The notes beneath the pieces were generated by a model. The model had not been told where the DNA came from. It was given only the letters and a program-made list of their open reading frames with translations, and made no database searches. Positions 46,045 through 54,972 of a DNA stretch of 64,000 nt are shown one piece after another. Origin of the DNA: Haloglomus salinum (lineage in GTDB: Archaea > Halobacteriota > Halobacteria > Halobacteriales > Haloarculaceae); contig NZ_CP101153.1 of NCBI RefSeq assembly GCF_024298825.1, forward strand, positions 1,240,001 to 1,304,000, read 5' to 3'. Position 1 is the first letter of the stretch. Each line of letters begins with the position of its first letter. The position numbers and the translations under genes were made by a program.

Positions 46045-47517
46045 TCACTCGGCAGCGTCGGGTGGCCAGTCGGCCGCGAGGTCGAATCCCCCGGGCGTGT
46101 GGCCGCCCCGCTCCAGCGCCCGGTCGCGGTACGCGGCGAGCGCGTCGCGGAAGTCCGGGTGCGCGACCGCCACCACCGCGCGCATTCGCTCGCGGGGCGA
46201 CAGGCCGCGCAGGTCCGCGACCCCCTGGTCGGTGACGACCACGTCCACGTCGTGTTCGGTGTGGTCGACGTGCGCGACGCGCGGGACGATCCGGGAGACG
46301 TCGCCCCCGGCGGCGGTCGAGGGGAGCGCGACGACCGACAGGAGCGCCGCGCGGAAGAAGTCGCCCGAGCCGCCGACGCCGCCGACCACGTCGGTGCCGA
46401 TGTGCGTGGAGTTGACCTGCCCCGTCAGGTCCACCTCGACGGCGCCGTTCACCGCTATCACGCCGAACGAGTCGATGAGGCCGGCGTCGTTGGAGACATC
46501 GACCGGGCGGAGGACGACCTGCTCGGCGTAGCGGCCCAGGTTCGCGAACAGGCGGTCCTGCCCCTCGCTCGAGAGCGCGAGCGAGGTGGCGCTCGCGGCG
46601 GCGAGGGTGCCGTCGTCGAGCGCGTCCAGGACGGCGTCCTGGACCACCTCACCGAAGTAAGCCACGTCGCGGTCGCCCAGGTCGACGGCGTCGAGCGCCG
46701 AGACGACGGCGTTCCCGACGCTCCCGACGCCGAACTGGAGGTTGAGTGTCGCATCGAATGCGGGGTTGCGGTCGAGTTCGGCGTCGAGGAAGCCCGCGAA
46801 TTCGTCGGCGAGCGCGCGGTCGGCCGCGGTGGGCTCGCGGAAGGTGTAGGTCGTGTCGGCGCGGTCCGTGCGGACGACGGCGGCGAGTTTCTCGGATTCG
46901 AACTCGACACGAGGTGAGCCGATACGCGCATCGACGGCATCGAGGGCGAGCGGCTCGCGTTCCGGGGGAGCGGTCCGTACGAGCAGGTCGTGGAGCCCCT
47001 CCAGGTCGCGGGGCTGGGCCGCGTTCACCTCGACGATGACGCGGTCGGCCGCGTGGACGAGTGCCGGCGTCGACCCGACCGATGGCGAGGGGACGAACCA
47101 GTCCTCGCCGACGGCGACGGCCTCGACGACGGCCCAGTCGGGCGAGGGGAGCCCGCCGAACCGGACCTCGTCGGCGACACCCGCGACGTGCCGGTCGTGG
47201 AACGCCACCCCGCCGTCGTTGCTGGCCTCGCGCAGTGCCTCGTGGCCGATGAACGGGTAGCGCCGCGCCATCGCGCCCGATTCCACGAGGGCCTCGTCCA
47301 CTTCGGGGCCGACGCTCCCGCCGCTGATGACCGTCAGGTCGAGGGCGGCGGCGTCGCTGCGAGCGGCGATGGCCTCCGGCACGAGTTTGGGGTAGCCGAC
47401 GCTCCCGAAGCCGGAGATACCCAGCACGGCGCCGGACTCGATGCGGGCCGCGGCGTCCGCGGCGGACTCGACCGGCAGGTCACCCTCGACGCGCCCGCCG
47501 GTCCCGTCGTCTGTCAT
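46045..47517 (-). CDS. acetyl-CoA hydrolase/CoA-transferase family protein
   Basis: This 490-residue enzyme moves CoA between acyl groups or hydrolyses acetyl-CoA. Its N-terminal part includes VLGISGFGSVGYPKLVPEAI; the C-terminal part has VAYFGEVVQDAVLDAL, where the catalytic Glu is expected, FGVIAVNGAVEVDLTGQVNSTHIG, and GVGGSGDFFRAAL, the family's GGSGDF motif. Related proteins include succinyl-CoA:acetate CoA-transferase and Ach1. It belongs to acetate or propionate metabolism, but the acyl substrates are not deducible. Starts at the ATG at 47517 with GCTAACTAC about 24-33 bases upstream. Confidence 0.88.
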   Translation of the reverse strand: MTDDGTGGRVEGDLPVESAADAAARIESGAVLGISGFGSVGYPKLVPEAIAARSDAAALDLTVISGGSVGPEVDEALVESGAMARRYPFIGHEALREASNDGGVAFHDRHVAGVADEVRFGGLPSPDWAVVEAVAVGEDWFVPSPSVGSTPALVHAADRVIVEVNAAQPRDLEGLHDLLVRTAPPEREPLALDAVDARIGSPRVEFESEKLAAVVRTDRADTTYTFREPTAADRALADEFAGFLDAELDRNPAFDATLNLQFGVGSVGNAVVSALDAVDLGDRDVAYFGEVVQDAVLDALDDGTLAAASATSLALSSEGQDRLFANLGRYAEQVVLRPVDVSNDAGLIDSFGVIAVNGAVEVDLTGQVNSTHIGTDVVGGVGGSGDFFRAALLSVVALPSTAAGGDVSRIVPRVAHVDHTEHDVDVVVTDQGVADLRGLSPRERMRAVVAVAHPDFRDALAAYRDRALERGGHTPGGFDLAADWPPDAAE

Positions 47518-47542
47518 GGCCCGACCGTGGGCGGGCGGGTAG

Positions 47543-49030
47543 TTAGCGTTGGGTGTCGCGACCGGCAGTGGCCGTGGCGTTCCCGCCCCCGAACCCGTAC
47601 TCGCTCCGGACGGCACGCCAGGTCGGGTCGAAGCGCCCACAGGGAGCCGTCTCCCACCGCTGCCCCTCGGCGAGCCCGAGCCGTCGCACGAGCCGCTGCT
47701 GGTTGGCGGCCCCGAACGCCCGGCAGTTGGCTATCGGGACCCGGTTCCAGTAGACGTACTGGCGTTCGACGCCGTCGAGGTCGTCGGGGCCCGACACGTT
47801 CAGCGCGTACTCGCGGGTGGTATCGTACGTCTTCGGGTCGGTCCGGGGCGGGTCGGTGACGAACCCACCCATCGTGGCGACGGCGACCGTCGCCAGCACC
47901 AGCACCGCGGCCGCGAGCGCCCGTGCGAGCGTGGCACCGTCGACGGGGAGCCGGGCGACGAGCCCCCCCGACCGGTCCCGGACGTCCGCCACGGCCAGCC
48001 CGACGCCGAGCGAGACGACCGCGAGCCACGGGAACAGGTCGGGCGGGTTGTCGTAGTCGAGCGCGGCGAGCTGGAGGGAGAACCAGCCGACGAGGACGAG
48101 CAGCGGCCACTCACGCGCCAGCCGCCCCGCCGTGATGGACCGGGCGACCCCGGCCAGGCCGACGAGCGCCACCGGCGCCCACGACCCCAGCGCCCACCCG
48201 ATGTCCCCCACCCGCGCGAGGAGCGGCTGGCCGCGGGTCAGCAGCAGCGGTGCCAGCACCGTCTCGGCGACCATCGCCGGCAGCGCGCCCCAGTAGAGCA
48301 CCGGCAGGAGGACGACGACGCCGGCTCCGAGCCCGCCAGCCACCGCCCGCAACGCGGCGCGCCGCCCACCTGTCTGCCAGCACACTCCGACCACGCAGCA
48401 CGGGAAGACGAGAGCGAACTGCCAGAGCCCGACCGCCGCCGCGCTCACGGCGCCCGCCACGAGCGGGCGCTCGCGGAACGCGAGCCACAGACAGCCCAGC
48501 CCCGTCGCGATGACGAGGTACTTCGGCTTGAACCCGACGAGCGCGCGGTAGAAGTACGTCGGCAGCGCGAACGGCGCCACGCCCGCGACCACCGCCGCGA
48601 GGCGGTCGTCAGTCAGGTCGTGGACGAGGCCCGCGGCGGCCGCGGCCCCGACAGCGATGGTCACGGCGTTCGCCAGCAGGTTGAGCACGTGGTACAGGGC
48701 GACGTGCTCGCCTGCCAGCACCGCCAGCAGCGCCGTCACCTCGAACGAGAGCGGCGGCTTCACCTCCCAGACGTCGATGTAGAGCCGGTTCCCCTCGGCG
48801 AGGAACCAGCCGACGTACTCGAAGATGACCGAGTCGCCAAGCCACGGCCACGTGCCGGCGGGGAGCGCCGAGAACAGGCGGACGGCGGCGTACCCGAGCG
48901 CCAGCAGCGCCAGCGCCGCCGCGACGACCGGCGGCCGGGCGAGACACCACTCGCCTGCCGAAACTGCGGCCGCTCGCGTCCGCGCGACGTGCCGCCGGAC
49001 CGCGGCAGTGGAGGGGGTGCCGGGGACCAT
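47543..49030 (-). CDS. membrane glycosyltransferase, dolichol-phosphate-mannose type
   Basis: This 495-residue protein has 10 to 12 hydrophobic segments and an early extracytoplasmic loop with the motif FLAEGNRLYIDVWEVKPPLSFEV. The acidic Asp after hydrophobic segment 1 (LGDSVIFEYVGWF) and the KPPL motif resemble GT-C fold mannosyl- and aminoarabinose transferases that use polyprenyl-linked sugars. The last 90 residues are extracytoplasmic and soluble. It could take part in S-layer glycosylation. No agl gene cluster is nearby. TGATTTTTGTG on the minus strand is at the box A position. Confidence 0.72.
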   Translation of the reverse strand: MVPGTPSTAAVRRHVARTRAAAVSAGEWCLARPPVVAAALALLALGYAAVRLFSALPAGTWPWLGDSVIFEYVGWFLAEGNRLYIDVWEVKPPLSFEVTALLAVLAGEHVALYHVLNLLANAVTIAVGAAAAAGLVHDLTDDRLAAVVAGVAPFALPTYFYRALVGFKPKYLVIATGLGCLWLAFRERPLVAGAVSAAAVGLWQFALVFPCCVVGVCWQTGGRRAALRAVAGGLGAGVVVLLPVLYWGALPAMVAETVLAPLLLTRGQPLLARVGDIGWALGSWAPVALVGLAGVARSITAGRLAREWPLLVLVGWFSLQLAALDYDNPPDLFPWLAVVSLGVGLAVADVRDRSGGLVARLPVDGATLARALAAAVLVLATVAVATMGGFVTDPPRTDPKTYDTTREYALNVSGPDDLDGVERQYVYWNRVPIANCRAFGAANQQRLVRRLGLAEGQRWETAPCGRFDPTWRAVRSEYGFGGGNATATAGRDTQR

Positions 49031-49394
49031 ACGCCCGGAACCGACGGCGAGCACAAAAATCAGCCGCCGGTGGGCGACGGGCGAGTGCCGGGGGGACGGC
49101 GGATACGCACGAGGGCCCGGGCACGATTCGTCGACACGAAGTCGAGCGGGGGCCTGCGTCGGCCCGGGCAGCGACTGGAGCCCGGAACGCGGGACAAACG
49201 CTACGACTGGCGCGCGGCGCCCGTCGACGTCGTGGGCGCCACTGCGGGCTGGCGCCTCAGCCGAGTTCACCACCACCGAGCGTGGTGAGGCGGGGTGGAA
49301 CGCCCGATATTTCTTCCGTACGAGACCTATTTTGTAGAAGCATCTTCTTCAGAAGACGAAATCGGAAGATAATCAGAAAACCGCTACGAGAAAC
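49031..49394. other. intergenic region, nifU 3' side
   Basis: 364 bases without a gene. The part next to nifU (49295-49390) is AT-rich and on the minus strand T-rich; the inverted repeat at 49343-49356 lies in it. A terminator for nifU is likely. Confidence 0.5.
49343..49356 (-). terminator. inverted repeat TCTTCT-TC-AGAAGA past nifU
   Basis: A perfect 6-bp inverted repeat with a 2-base centre, 39 bases beyond the stop of nifU, surrounded by T-rich minus-strand sequence. The loop is too short for a stable RNA hairpin of the full length, so protein binding is another possibility. Confidence 0.3.
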
Positions 49395-49775
49395 CTAGAA
49401 CGGCGCTTCGGGCCCCTCGTCCGAGTCGGACGAGGAGGACTCGCCGGGGAAGGAGGGGGACATGCCGCTGCCGCCGCCGGCGCCGCCGGCCATGCCCTCG
49501 TTGCCGCCCATGCCGGTCTCGGCGTGGACCGTGTTGATCTCGGGAATCTCCTTGGTCATGCGGGACTTGATGGCCTGGATGGTCATCGGGGAGATGCCAC
49601 AGCCCGAGCAGGCGCCGCCGAGCATGATGGTGACGCTGCCCTCCTCGCGGTCGAGGTTCTGGATGGCGGCGCTGCCGCCGTGCATCTGGATCTGCGGGAA
49701 GTTCCGGCGGAGGAAGTTGCTGATACGCTCGCGCAGCTCGTCCTCGGAGTCGCCGTCCTCGCTCTGGGTGCTCAT
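49395..49775 (-). CDS. NifU-like iron-sulfur scaffold protein
   Basis: This 126-residue protein is a single NifU C-terminal domain, which carries or delivers a [4Fe-4S] cluster. The segment FPQIQMHGGSAAIQNLD precedes the CSGCGIS motif with Cys56 and Cys59, and the domain ends MTIQAIKSRMTKEIPEINTV. The last 40 residues are a Gly/Ser/Asp-rich tail that is specific to haloarchaea. GTCTAAGCG on the minus strand is 23-32 bases before the ATG at 49775. The ATG at 49775 follows a frame that looks noncoding, so it is the start. Confidence 0.92.
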   Translation of the reverse strand: MSTQSEDGDSEDELRERISNFLRRNFPQIQMHGGSAAIQNLDREEGSVTIMLGGACSGCGISPMTIQAIKSRMTKEIPEINTVHAETGMGGNEGMAGGAGGGSGMSPSFPGESSSSDSDEGPEAPF

Positions 49776-49842
49776 GTCCCGGGGTTGGCGGCGACGGCGC
49801 TTAGACCTTTGGTTGGTGCGCGGAATCGTGTCGGGACGGGTT

Positions 49843-49953
49843 GGAAGGGGCCACGGGCTCGGCGGGTCCCCGACGACGTAAGGACCGCAGGCCGAGCGAA
49901 CCGAGGCGGAGGACCGCAACGAGTCGCGGGGGCCCGAGCCCGCGGGGGCTTTC
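49843..49953. repeat. dispersed inverted-repeat element, copy D
   Basis: Left arm GGAAGGGGCCACGGGCTCGG at 49843-49862 and right arm CCCGAGCCCGCGGGGGCTTTC at 49933-49953 are inverse copies except for the same GGG/CCC block seen in copies A and A2. About 70 bases lie between. It sits between nifU and the DUF5783 gene, in the orientation of copy A2. Confidence 0.7.
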
Positions 49954-50027
49954 AACACCTCCGCACCGTCGCTGGCGCTGGACGACTCAGGCAGACCGAT
50001 AGAAACGCACGACAACCCAGGCGACAC

Positions 50028-50378
50028 TCACTCCGCGGCCGTCGCCGACCCCTCGTCCGGGTCGAAGCCGAACTGCCGGGCGATCTCGCGCTCGACCGTC
50101 TCCCGGTAGGCCTCCAGCACGCCCTGGAGCTTCTCGTCGCCGACCACGACGCTCGTCACCCGGTCCGCGGGGTCCTCGGGCACCTCAAGCCGGAACCGGC
50201 CGTCCCCCTCGTAGAACGGTTCGGACTCGTTGAGCACCTCCTGGTCGATGGCGTGGACCAGCTTCGAGTCGTAGCGGTCGTTCATCCGGTCGAACGCGTT
50301 CTTGTACGCCTGCTGCAGGTCGGTCAGGTAGTCGACGTACTTGTCCTCGGCGAAGCGGTCGGCGTCGAACTCGGGCAT
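50028..50378 (-). CDS. DUF5783-family protein
   Basis: This 116-residue, highly acidic protein contains KYVDYLTDLQQAYKNAFDRMNDRYDSKLVHAIDQEVL, then a beta-rich stretch with RFRLEVPEDPADRVTSVVVGDEKL and a final helix. I recall the family as a haloarchaeal DUF; function unknown. CGTTTTACCTC on the minus strand is 23-33 bases before the ATG. Confidence 0.75.
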   Translation of the reverse strand: MPEFDADRFAEDKYVDYLTDLQQAYKNAFDRMNDRYDSKLVHAIDQEVLNESEPFYEGDGRFRLEVPEDPADRVTSVVVGDEKLQGVLEAYRETVEREIARQFGFDPDEGSATAAE

Positions 50379-50432
50379 ACGTGGTCGTGGGGTCGCCCGG
50401 AGGTAAAACGGAACGGGTGTCGGGCAGACGGG

Positions 50433-51368
50433 TCAGTCGGAGGGCGCGGGGCCCCCGCCCGGGCCACCCGCGCCCTCGACAGGCTCCTCGTACGGCAGTT
50501 CCAGCAGCCGCGAGCCACACTCCTGGCAGTTGGCCGCGACGACCTCGTGGGAGCGACAGCAGGACTCGACGGTCTCGCGGCCGGCCACCACGGGGCCGCC
50601 GCAGTCGGGGCACTCCTCGATGAAGATGCGGAGGCCGCCGAGCAGCTGGCTCCGGGCGCCGATGGCGAGGTCGTCCCACGCGGCGACCCACTCCGGGAGG
50701 ACCCGTGCGGCGGCGAGGTCGGCGATGAGCGCCGCACGGGACTCCCACTGCCCGGCACGGCGGCCGTCGTAGAAGGCGACGAAGGCGCCGCCGTGCTCCT
50801 CGAAGCGGACCTCCTCGGGGTCGAGGTCCAGTTGTGCGGCGAGTTCGTCGCGCTCGGCGCCCTCCTCTCGGATGCTCCCCATCCGCTCGCGCCACGCGCC
50901 GCGGAAGTCCGGCGACAGACAGAGGTCGTCCTCGTCGGCACAGGGCTCTACGACGCCCGCGTCCAGCAGGACCGCTTCCGGGTTCACCTGGCCCTGCAGT
51001 TCACGGTCGGCATCGGCCTCGTCGCCGGTACTCCCCGCACCGGCGCCGGCACCGGCGCCTGCGGCCATCCCGCCGGCCGTAGCGGGCCCCTTGTCGAACT
51101 TCGCGAGCAGCCAGTCCGGGAAGTAGCGCTTCGTCAGTTCGGGCGTCCCGGGGACGAGATACCCCCGTAACCAGATGCTCAGCGCGCTCGCGAACAGGAC
51201 GACGCCGGCGGCGACGGCCGCCCCGACGCCGGGAGCGACCAGCGTCCACCACGCCGCCCCGACGACCGCGGCCAGGACGACCGCGATGACGCCGTTGGCG
51301 AGCGTACAGGGGATACAGCGGTTCTCACCGGTGTACTCCGGCTGGCGGACCCGCTCGAGGATGGACAT
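50433..51368 (-). CDS. membrane-anchored zinc-ribbon protein, unknown function
   Basis: This 311-residue protein starts with CIPC near residue 18-21, then two hydrophobic segments (about 25-45 and 48-68). A flexible Ala/Gly run (GMAAGAGAGAGAGSTG) separates these from an acidic cytoplasmic-type domain. Near the C-terminus are CPDC, CCRSH and CQEC, which could bind two zinc ions. I recognise no family. GAGATATACCC on the minus strand is at the box A position before the ATG at 51368. Confidence 0.68.
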   Translation of the reverse strand: MSILERVRQPEYTGENRCIPCTLANGVIAVVLAAVVGAAWWTLVAPGVGAAVAAGVVLFASALSIWLRGYLVPGTPELTKRYFPDWLLAKFDKGPATAGGMAAGAGAGAGAGSTGDEADADRELQGQVNPEAVLLDAGVVEPCADEDDLCLSPDFRGAWRERMGSIREEGAERDELAAQLDLDPEEVRFEEHGGAFVAFYDGRRAGQWESRAALIADLAAARVLPEWVAAWDDLAIGARSQLLGGLRIFIEECPDCGGPVVAGRETVESCCRSHEVVAANCQECGSRLLELPYEEPVEGAGGPGGGPAPSD

Positions 51369-51449
51369 ACCGGTGGCTACGTCGCCCGGGGTATATCTCT
51401 GCTGCCTGTGAGAACCGGCGAGGGGCGGGGAGCGTGTGGTGCGTGCCGC

Positions 51450-52430
51450 TCAGTCGTCGGCGCTGGCCTCGCTCGCGGCGGCGGGCCGCGGCGGCTCGAA
51501 GTCGGGGAGGGCGGCCTCGATTGCCTCGCGCTCGTCCTCCAGCCACTCCGGGAGCGCGAGGCGCTCACCCAGCGACTCGACGGGTTCGTCGGCGTCGAAG
51601 CCCGGTCCCATCGTGGCGAACTCGAACAGGACGCCCTCCGGTTCGCGGGCATAGATCGCCGTGAAGTACTTCCGGTCGATGACCTCGGTCGGGTCCATCC
51701 CGACGGCCTCCAGCGTCTCCTGCATCGCGTGCTGTTCGGCCTCGTCGGCCAGCCGGAAGGCGACGTGGTGGACCGTCCCGACGCCCATCCGCCCGCGCGG
51801 GGCGTCCGTCGCCACGAGGTCGACCCACGTCCCGATGCCGTCGGCGCCGGTGTCGTAGCGCGTGACCGTGGCCCCGTCGTCGTCGTCCTCGGCGACCCGT
51901 CCGTAGCCGATGGACTCCAGCACGCCGGCGGTCACGTTCGGGTCCGCGAGCGCGAGCGTGACTCCGGCGAACCCGCGAATCTGGTGGGTGGCGGGAACCG
52001 GCGAGTCGTCCCACGTCGGCCCCGGGCGCTCGGCGGCCTCAGCGACGAGTTCGAGGCCGATACCGTCGGGGTCCGTGAAGCGCAGGCGCTCCTCGCCGAA
52101 CAGCTCCAGCCGCTCGGCGTCGACCTCGTGGTCGGCGAGGCGGTCGGCCCAGTAGGAGAGCGAGCCCTCGGGTACCGAGAACGCGGTGTACTGGGTCTGT
52201 CCGGCGCCGAACTCGCCCTGCCGGCCGTCGTCGGTCCACGGGAAGAAGGTGATGTTGGTGCCGGGCGTCCCCGCGCCGTCACCGAAGTAGAGGTGATACG
52301 TGTTGGTGTCGTCGTGGTTGACGGTCCGCTTGACGAGGCGGAGCCCGAGCGTCTCGACGTAGAACGCGGCGTTCCGGGTCGGGTCCCCGCCGATGGCGGT
52401 CACGTGATGGATTCCCGTCGTCTCGACCAT
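51450..52430 (-). CDS. VOC-family ring-cleaving dioxygenase
   Basis: This 326-residue protein is built from paired vicinal-oxygen-chelate modules. Metal ligands fit GIHHVTAIGGDPTRNAAFYVETLGLRLVKR (His), HHVAFRLADEAEQH (His) and GVLFEFATMGPG (Glu). It is of the hydroquinone/catechol ring-cleavage type and would open an aromatic ring with Fe2+ and O2. Substrate unknown. The gene follows the membrane zinc-ribbon gene on the same strand by 82 bases. GGGTATATCCG is at the box A position before 52430. Confidence 0.88.
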   Translation of the reverse strand: MVETTGIHHVTAIGGDPTRNAAFYVETLGLRLVKRTVNHDDTNTYHLYFGDGAGTPGTNITFFPWTDDGRQGEFGAGQTQYTAFSVPEGSLSYWADRLADHEVDAERLELFGEERLRFTDPDGIGLELVAEAAERPGPTWDDSPVPATHQIRGFAGVTLALADPNVTAGVLESIGYGRVAEDDDDGATVTRYDTGADGIGTWVDLVATDAPRGRMGVGTVHHVAFRLADEAEQHAMQETLEAVGMDPTEVIDRKYFTAIYAREPEGVLFEFATMGPGFDADEPVESLGERLALPEWLEDEREAIEAALPDFEPPRPAAASEASADD

Positions 52431-52530
52431 GCCCAGGATAGGTTCGCAGGTCGGATATACCCTCGCGGACGCCCGCGTCGGCGGGTGACACGGGCGTTAC
52501 CGGCAGTCGCCGGGTGAGAGTGCCGGGCAC

Positions 52531-53784
52531 TCACCACGCCCGCTCCAGCACGGCCTCGATGTCCTCGGCCGTGGGGTCGTAGCCACGCGGGCGATTGGGC
52601 ATGAACCCGTCGTCGACGACCGCGCGGGCGACGTCGGGCAGGTCCTCGCGAGGGATGGCGGTGTCGCGCAGGCGGCCGGGCAGTCCGAGCGCCTCGCGGA
52701 TACCGTCGATGGCGTCGACGACGGCGTCGGCGGTTTCGTCGGGCCCGTCGGCGTCGGCGTCGACCCCGAGCGCCTCGGCGAGTTCGTCGCGCCGGCCGTC
52801 GACCGCGTCGAAGATGTCCCGGACGGCGTGGGGGGCGATGACACCGTGGGCGGCACCCTGCTGGACGTCGTACCCGCGCGCGAGGCCGTGGCCGAACGCG
52901 TGGATGACCGAGAGAGTGGTCCCGTCGCCGCGCGAGGCGCCGTACTGGACGAGGATGGTCCCGACGATGGCGTCGTGCATGGTGTCGGCGTCGCGGTCGC
53001 CGGCACCCAGCGCCGGGAGCCCCCGCGCGAGCAGCCGCAGCCCCCGGAGCGCGGTGCCGTCGGTGACGGGGGTGCTGTTCCGGGCGTAGACGGTCTCGAG
53101 TCCCTTGTCGAAGCCGTTCATCGCCGAGGCACAGAGGACGCCGGCGGGCGTGGTCCGGAACAGGTCGGGGTCGTAGACCAGCGCCTCGGGCATCAGCCGC
53201 CCGTCGAAGACGCCGCCGCGGACGACCGGTCCGTCGTCGCGTCTGGCCGTGATGCCCGCGACGACCGAGAGGTCGGCGCCCGCGAGCGTCGTCGGGACGG
53301 CGACGATGGGTGGGAGGGCGCCGCCCGGGACGGGGACGGTCCCGGCGCGTTCGAGGTCGTTCAGCGCGCCCTCGTACGACTGGCCGGAGGCGACGAGCGC
53401 GCTCGCCACCTTCGCAACATCGAGGCTGCTGCCACCGCCGAGCGCGACGAACGCGTCGGCGTCGGCGTCCTCGTAGGCGTCCGCGGCGGCGGCGGCCTCT
53501 GCCAGCCGTTTCGCGGGCGTGGTCCCGGCGAAGACGTCGGCGAGGCGGTCGCCCAGTCCCTCCCGGACCGGCTCGACGACGGCATCGGTCGTGCCGACGG
53601 TCTCGCCGGCGACCACGAGTCCCCGCTCGACACCGATGGCGGCCAGTTCGCGCTCCAGGTCGCTCACCCGGCCCGCGCCGTAGACGACGGCACCTGGCTC
53701 GTAGGCGAACCGGAAGCCGGACTCGGTACCGCCGTCCGGCCGGACGCTACCCCCGGACACGCCGCGGTCGTCGAAGGGATGCAC
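52531..53784 (-). CDS. iron-type alcohol dehydrogenase family protein
   Basis: This 417-residue dehydrogenase has VALGGGSSLDVAKVASAL (NAD-binding GGGS), IVAVPTTLAGADLS and HAFGHGLARGYDVQQGAAHG, supplying two His ligands. In the region where Fe-alcohol dehydrogenases have D-x3-H, this protein has FDKGLE, keeping the Asp but placing Glu where the His would be. The metal could therefore be bound differently. The start GTG at 53784 has GTTTCA on the minus strand 27-32 bases upstream. The substrate is unknown; glycerol-1-phosphate dehydrogenase is not indicated. Confidence 0.86.
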   Translation of the reverse strand: MHPFDDRGVSGGSVRPDGGTESGFRFAYEPGAVVYGAGRVSDLERELAAIGVERGLVVAGETVGTTDAVVEPVREGLGDRLADVFAGTTPAKRLAEAAAAADAYEDADADAFVALGGGSSLDVAKVASALVASGQSYEGALNDLERAGTVPVPGGALPPIVAVPTTLAGADLSVVAGITARRDDGPVVRGGVFDGRLMPEALVYDPDLFRTTPAGVLCASAMNGFDKGLETVYARNSTPVTDGTALRGLRLLARGLPALGAGDRDADTMHDAIVGTILVQYGASRGDGTTLSVIHAFGHGLARGYDVQQGAAHGVIAPHAVRDIFDAVDGRRDELAEALGVDADADGPDETADAVVDAIDGIREALGLPGRLRDTAIPREDLPDVARAVVDDGFMPNRPRGYDPTAEDIEAVLERAW

Positions 53785-53810
53785 GCGCGGCGCTACTCGC
53801 GGCCACGGCT

Positions 53811-53816
53811 TGAAAC
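53811..53816 (-). promoter_or_regulatory. box A supporting a GTG start at 53784
   Basis: GTTTCA on the minus strand, 27-32 bases before the GTG of the iron-type alcohol dehydrogenase. Confidence 0.4.
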
Positions 53817-53944
53817 CCGCCGCCACCGGGGCGCCGGCCGAGCGGGACCGCCGCTGGTAGGAGCCGCGCGTCCGCCTACCACTCGTGTATCCCCGGTAAC
53901 CGACGGGCGCAACGTTATCCGTCGGGCGCTCCCTCTCACGGTCG

Positions 53945-54850
53945 ATGGCGACGGTGCACATCCTGCTGACGGTCGCCGGCGTCGTGGTGATGGGGGCCGG
54001 GTTCATGCTGGGGCGGGCCGGGGACCGCCGCCGGAAGCGCCACTCGCGGCTGGCGACCACCATCCCGGCCGGGACCGGCCGGACGACCGAGCGCGGCCTG
54101 GTCGAGCTGACTGGGACGGTCGTTCCCGCCCCGGACGCACCGGTCCGGACGGTCGAGCCGGACCCGGACGGGGCGTTCACGGCGCCCGTCTCGGGGACCG
54201 AGCACGCCGTCCTGACGGCCTGGCGGGCGACCCGTGGGAAGGGCGGCACGGGCCTCGCCGGGACACGCCGGGTCGCGACCGGCTTTCGCTCGGTCCCGTT
54301 CTACGTCGACGACGGGCGCAGCAGGGTACTCGTCGACCCGGGGAGCCTCGCGACCCGCGACTTCGAGTTCGACAGCGAACTCGGGGCGCCCGCCTCGACG
54401 GTCCGGACGGCCCGCGCGACCATCGACCTCGGCGGGTTCGACAGCGAGGTGTTCGCCCCCGCCCAGACGGCCGCGGACGAACGCCTGACCAGGTGGGTGC
54501 AGGACTCCCCGCATCTCCGGGCGAACGAGGGACTGGAGAACCGGACCTACGAGGAGACGGTGCTCCAGGCCGGCGACGAGGTGTACGTCCTCGGCTACGC
54601 CCGCCGGGATACGGGCCGGGCCGGCGGCTCCTCGGAACTGCTGATGGGCGGCGACGACGACCGCTTCCCCACCGACGAGGCCGTGGTGACCCATCCGGTC
54701 GACGGCACCCGGATGCTGGTCTCGACGCGGGAGAAACGCCGGCTACTCGACGAGAGCGCCGACGGCCAGCGGCTCTACATGGCTGGAAGCGTCGTCCTCC
54801 TGCTGGGCTTCGCGCTCGCACTCGCCGCGACCATGCAACTGGTTCCGTGA
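53945..54850 (+). CDS. GIDE-domain membrane protein
   Basis: This 301-residue protein starts with a membrane segment (about residues 4-24) and ends with another (276-297). Between lies a domain that looks like the GIDE domain of eukaryotic mitochondrial ubiquitin ligases such as MUL1, which is also found in many haloarchaea: GLVELTGTVVPA, VSGTEHAVLTAWRATR, RSVPFYVDDGRSRVLVDPGS and TYEETVLQAGDEVYVLGYA. No RING finger is present. It is divergent from the alcohol dehydrogenase. Function unknown. Confidence 0.72.
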   Translation: MATVHILLTVAGVVVMGAGFMLGRAGDRRRKRHSRLATTIPAGTGRTTERGLVELTGTVVPAPDAPVRTVEPDPDGAFTAPVSGTEHAVLTAWRATRGKGGTGLAGTRRVATGFRSVPFYVDDGRSRVLVDPGSLATRDFEFDSELGAPASTVRTARATIDLGGFDSEVFAPAQTAADERLTRWVQDSPHLRANEGLENRTYEETVLQAGDEVYVLGYARRDTGRAGGSSELLMGGDDDRFPTDEAVVTHPVDGTRMLVSTREKRRLLDESADGQRLYMAGSVVLLLGFALALAATMQLVP

Positions 54851-54918
54851 GATGCAGTAGGGGAATCGAACGTCTCCGCCCGCTCTCACTACGACGGCAC
54901 CCACAGCAGAACAACCTC

Positions 54919-54934
54919 GAAAGCCCCCGCCCGC
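54919..54934. repeat. solo end of the dispersed inverted-repeat element
   Basis: GAAAGCCCCCGCCCGC, preceded by ACCTC exactly as in copy A, lies 54 bases before the complete copy B. It looks like the remains of another copy. Confidence 0.5.
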
Positions 54935-54972
54935 ACTCTCCGTGACGGCAACAGGGACGACGGATACCTCTT

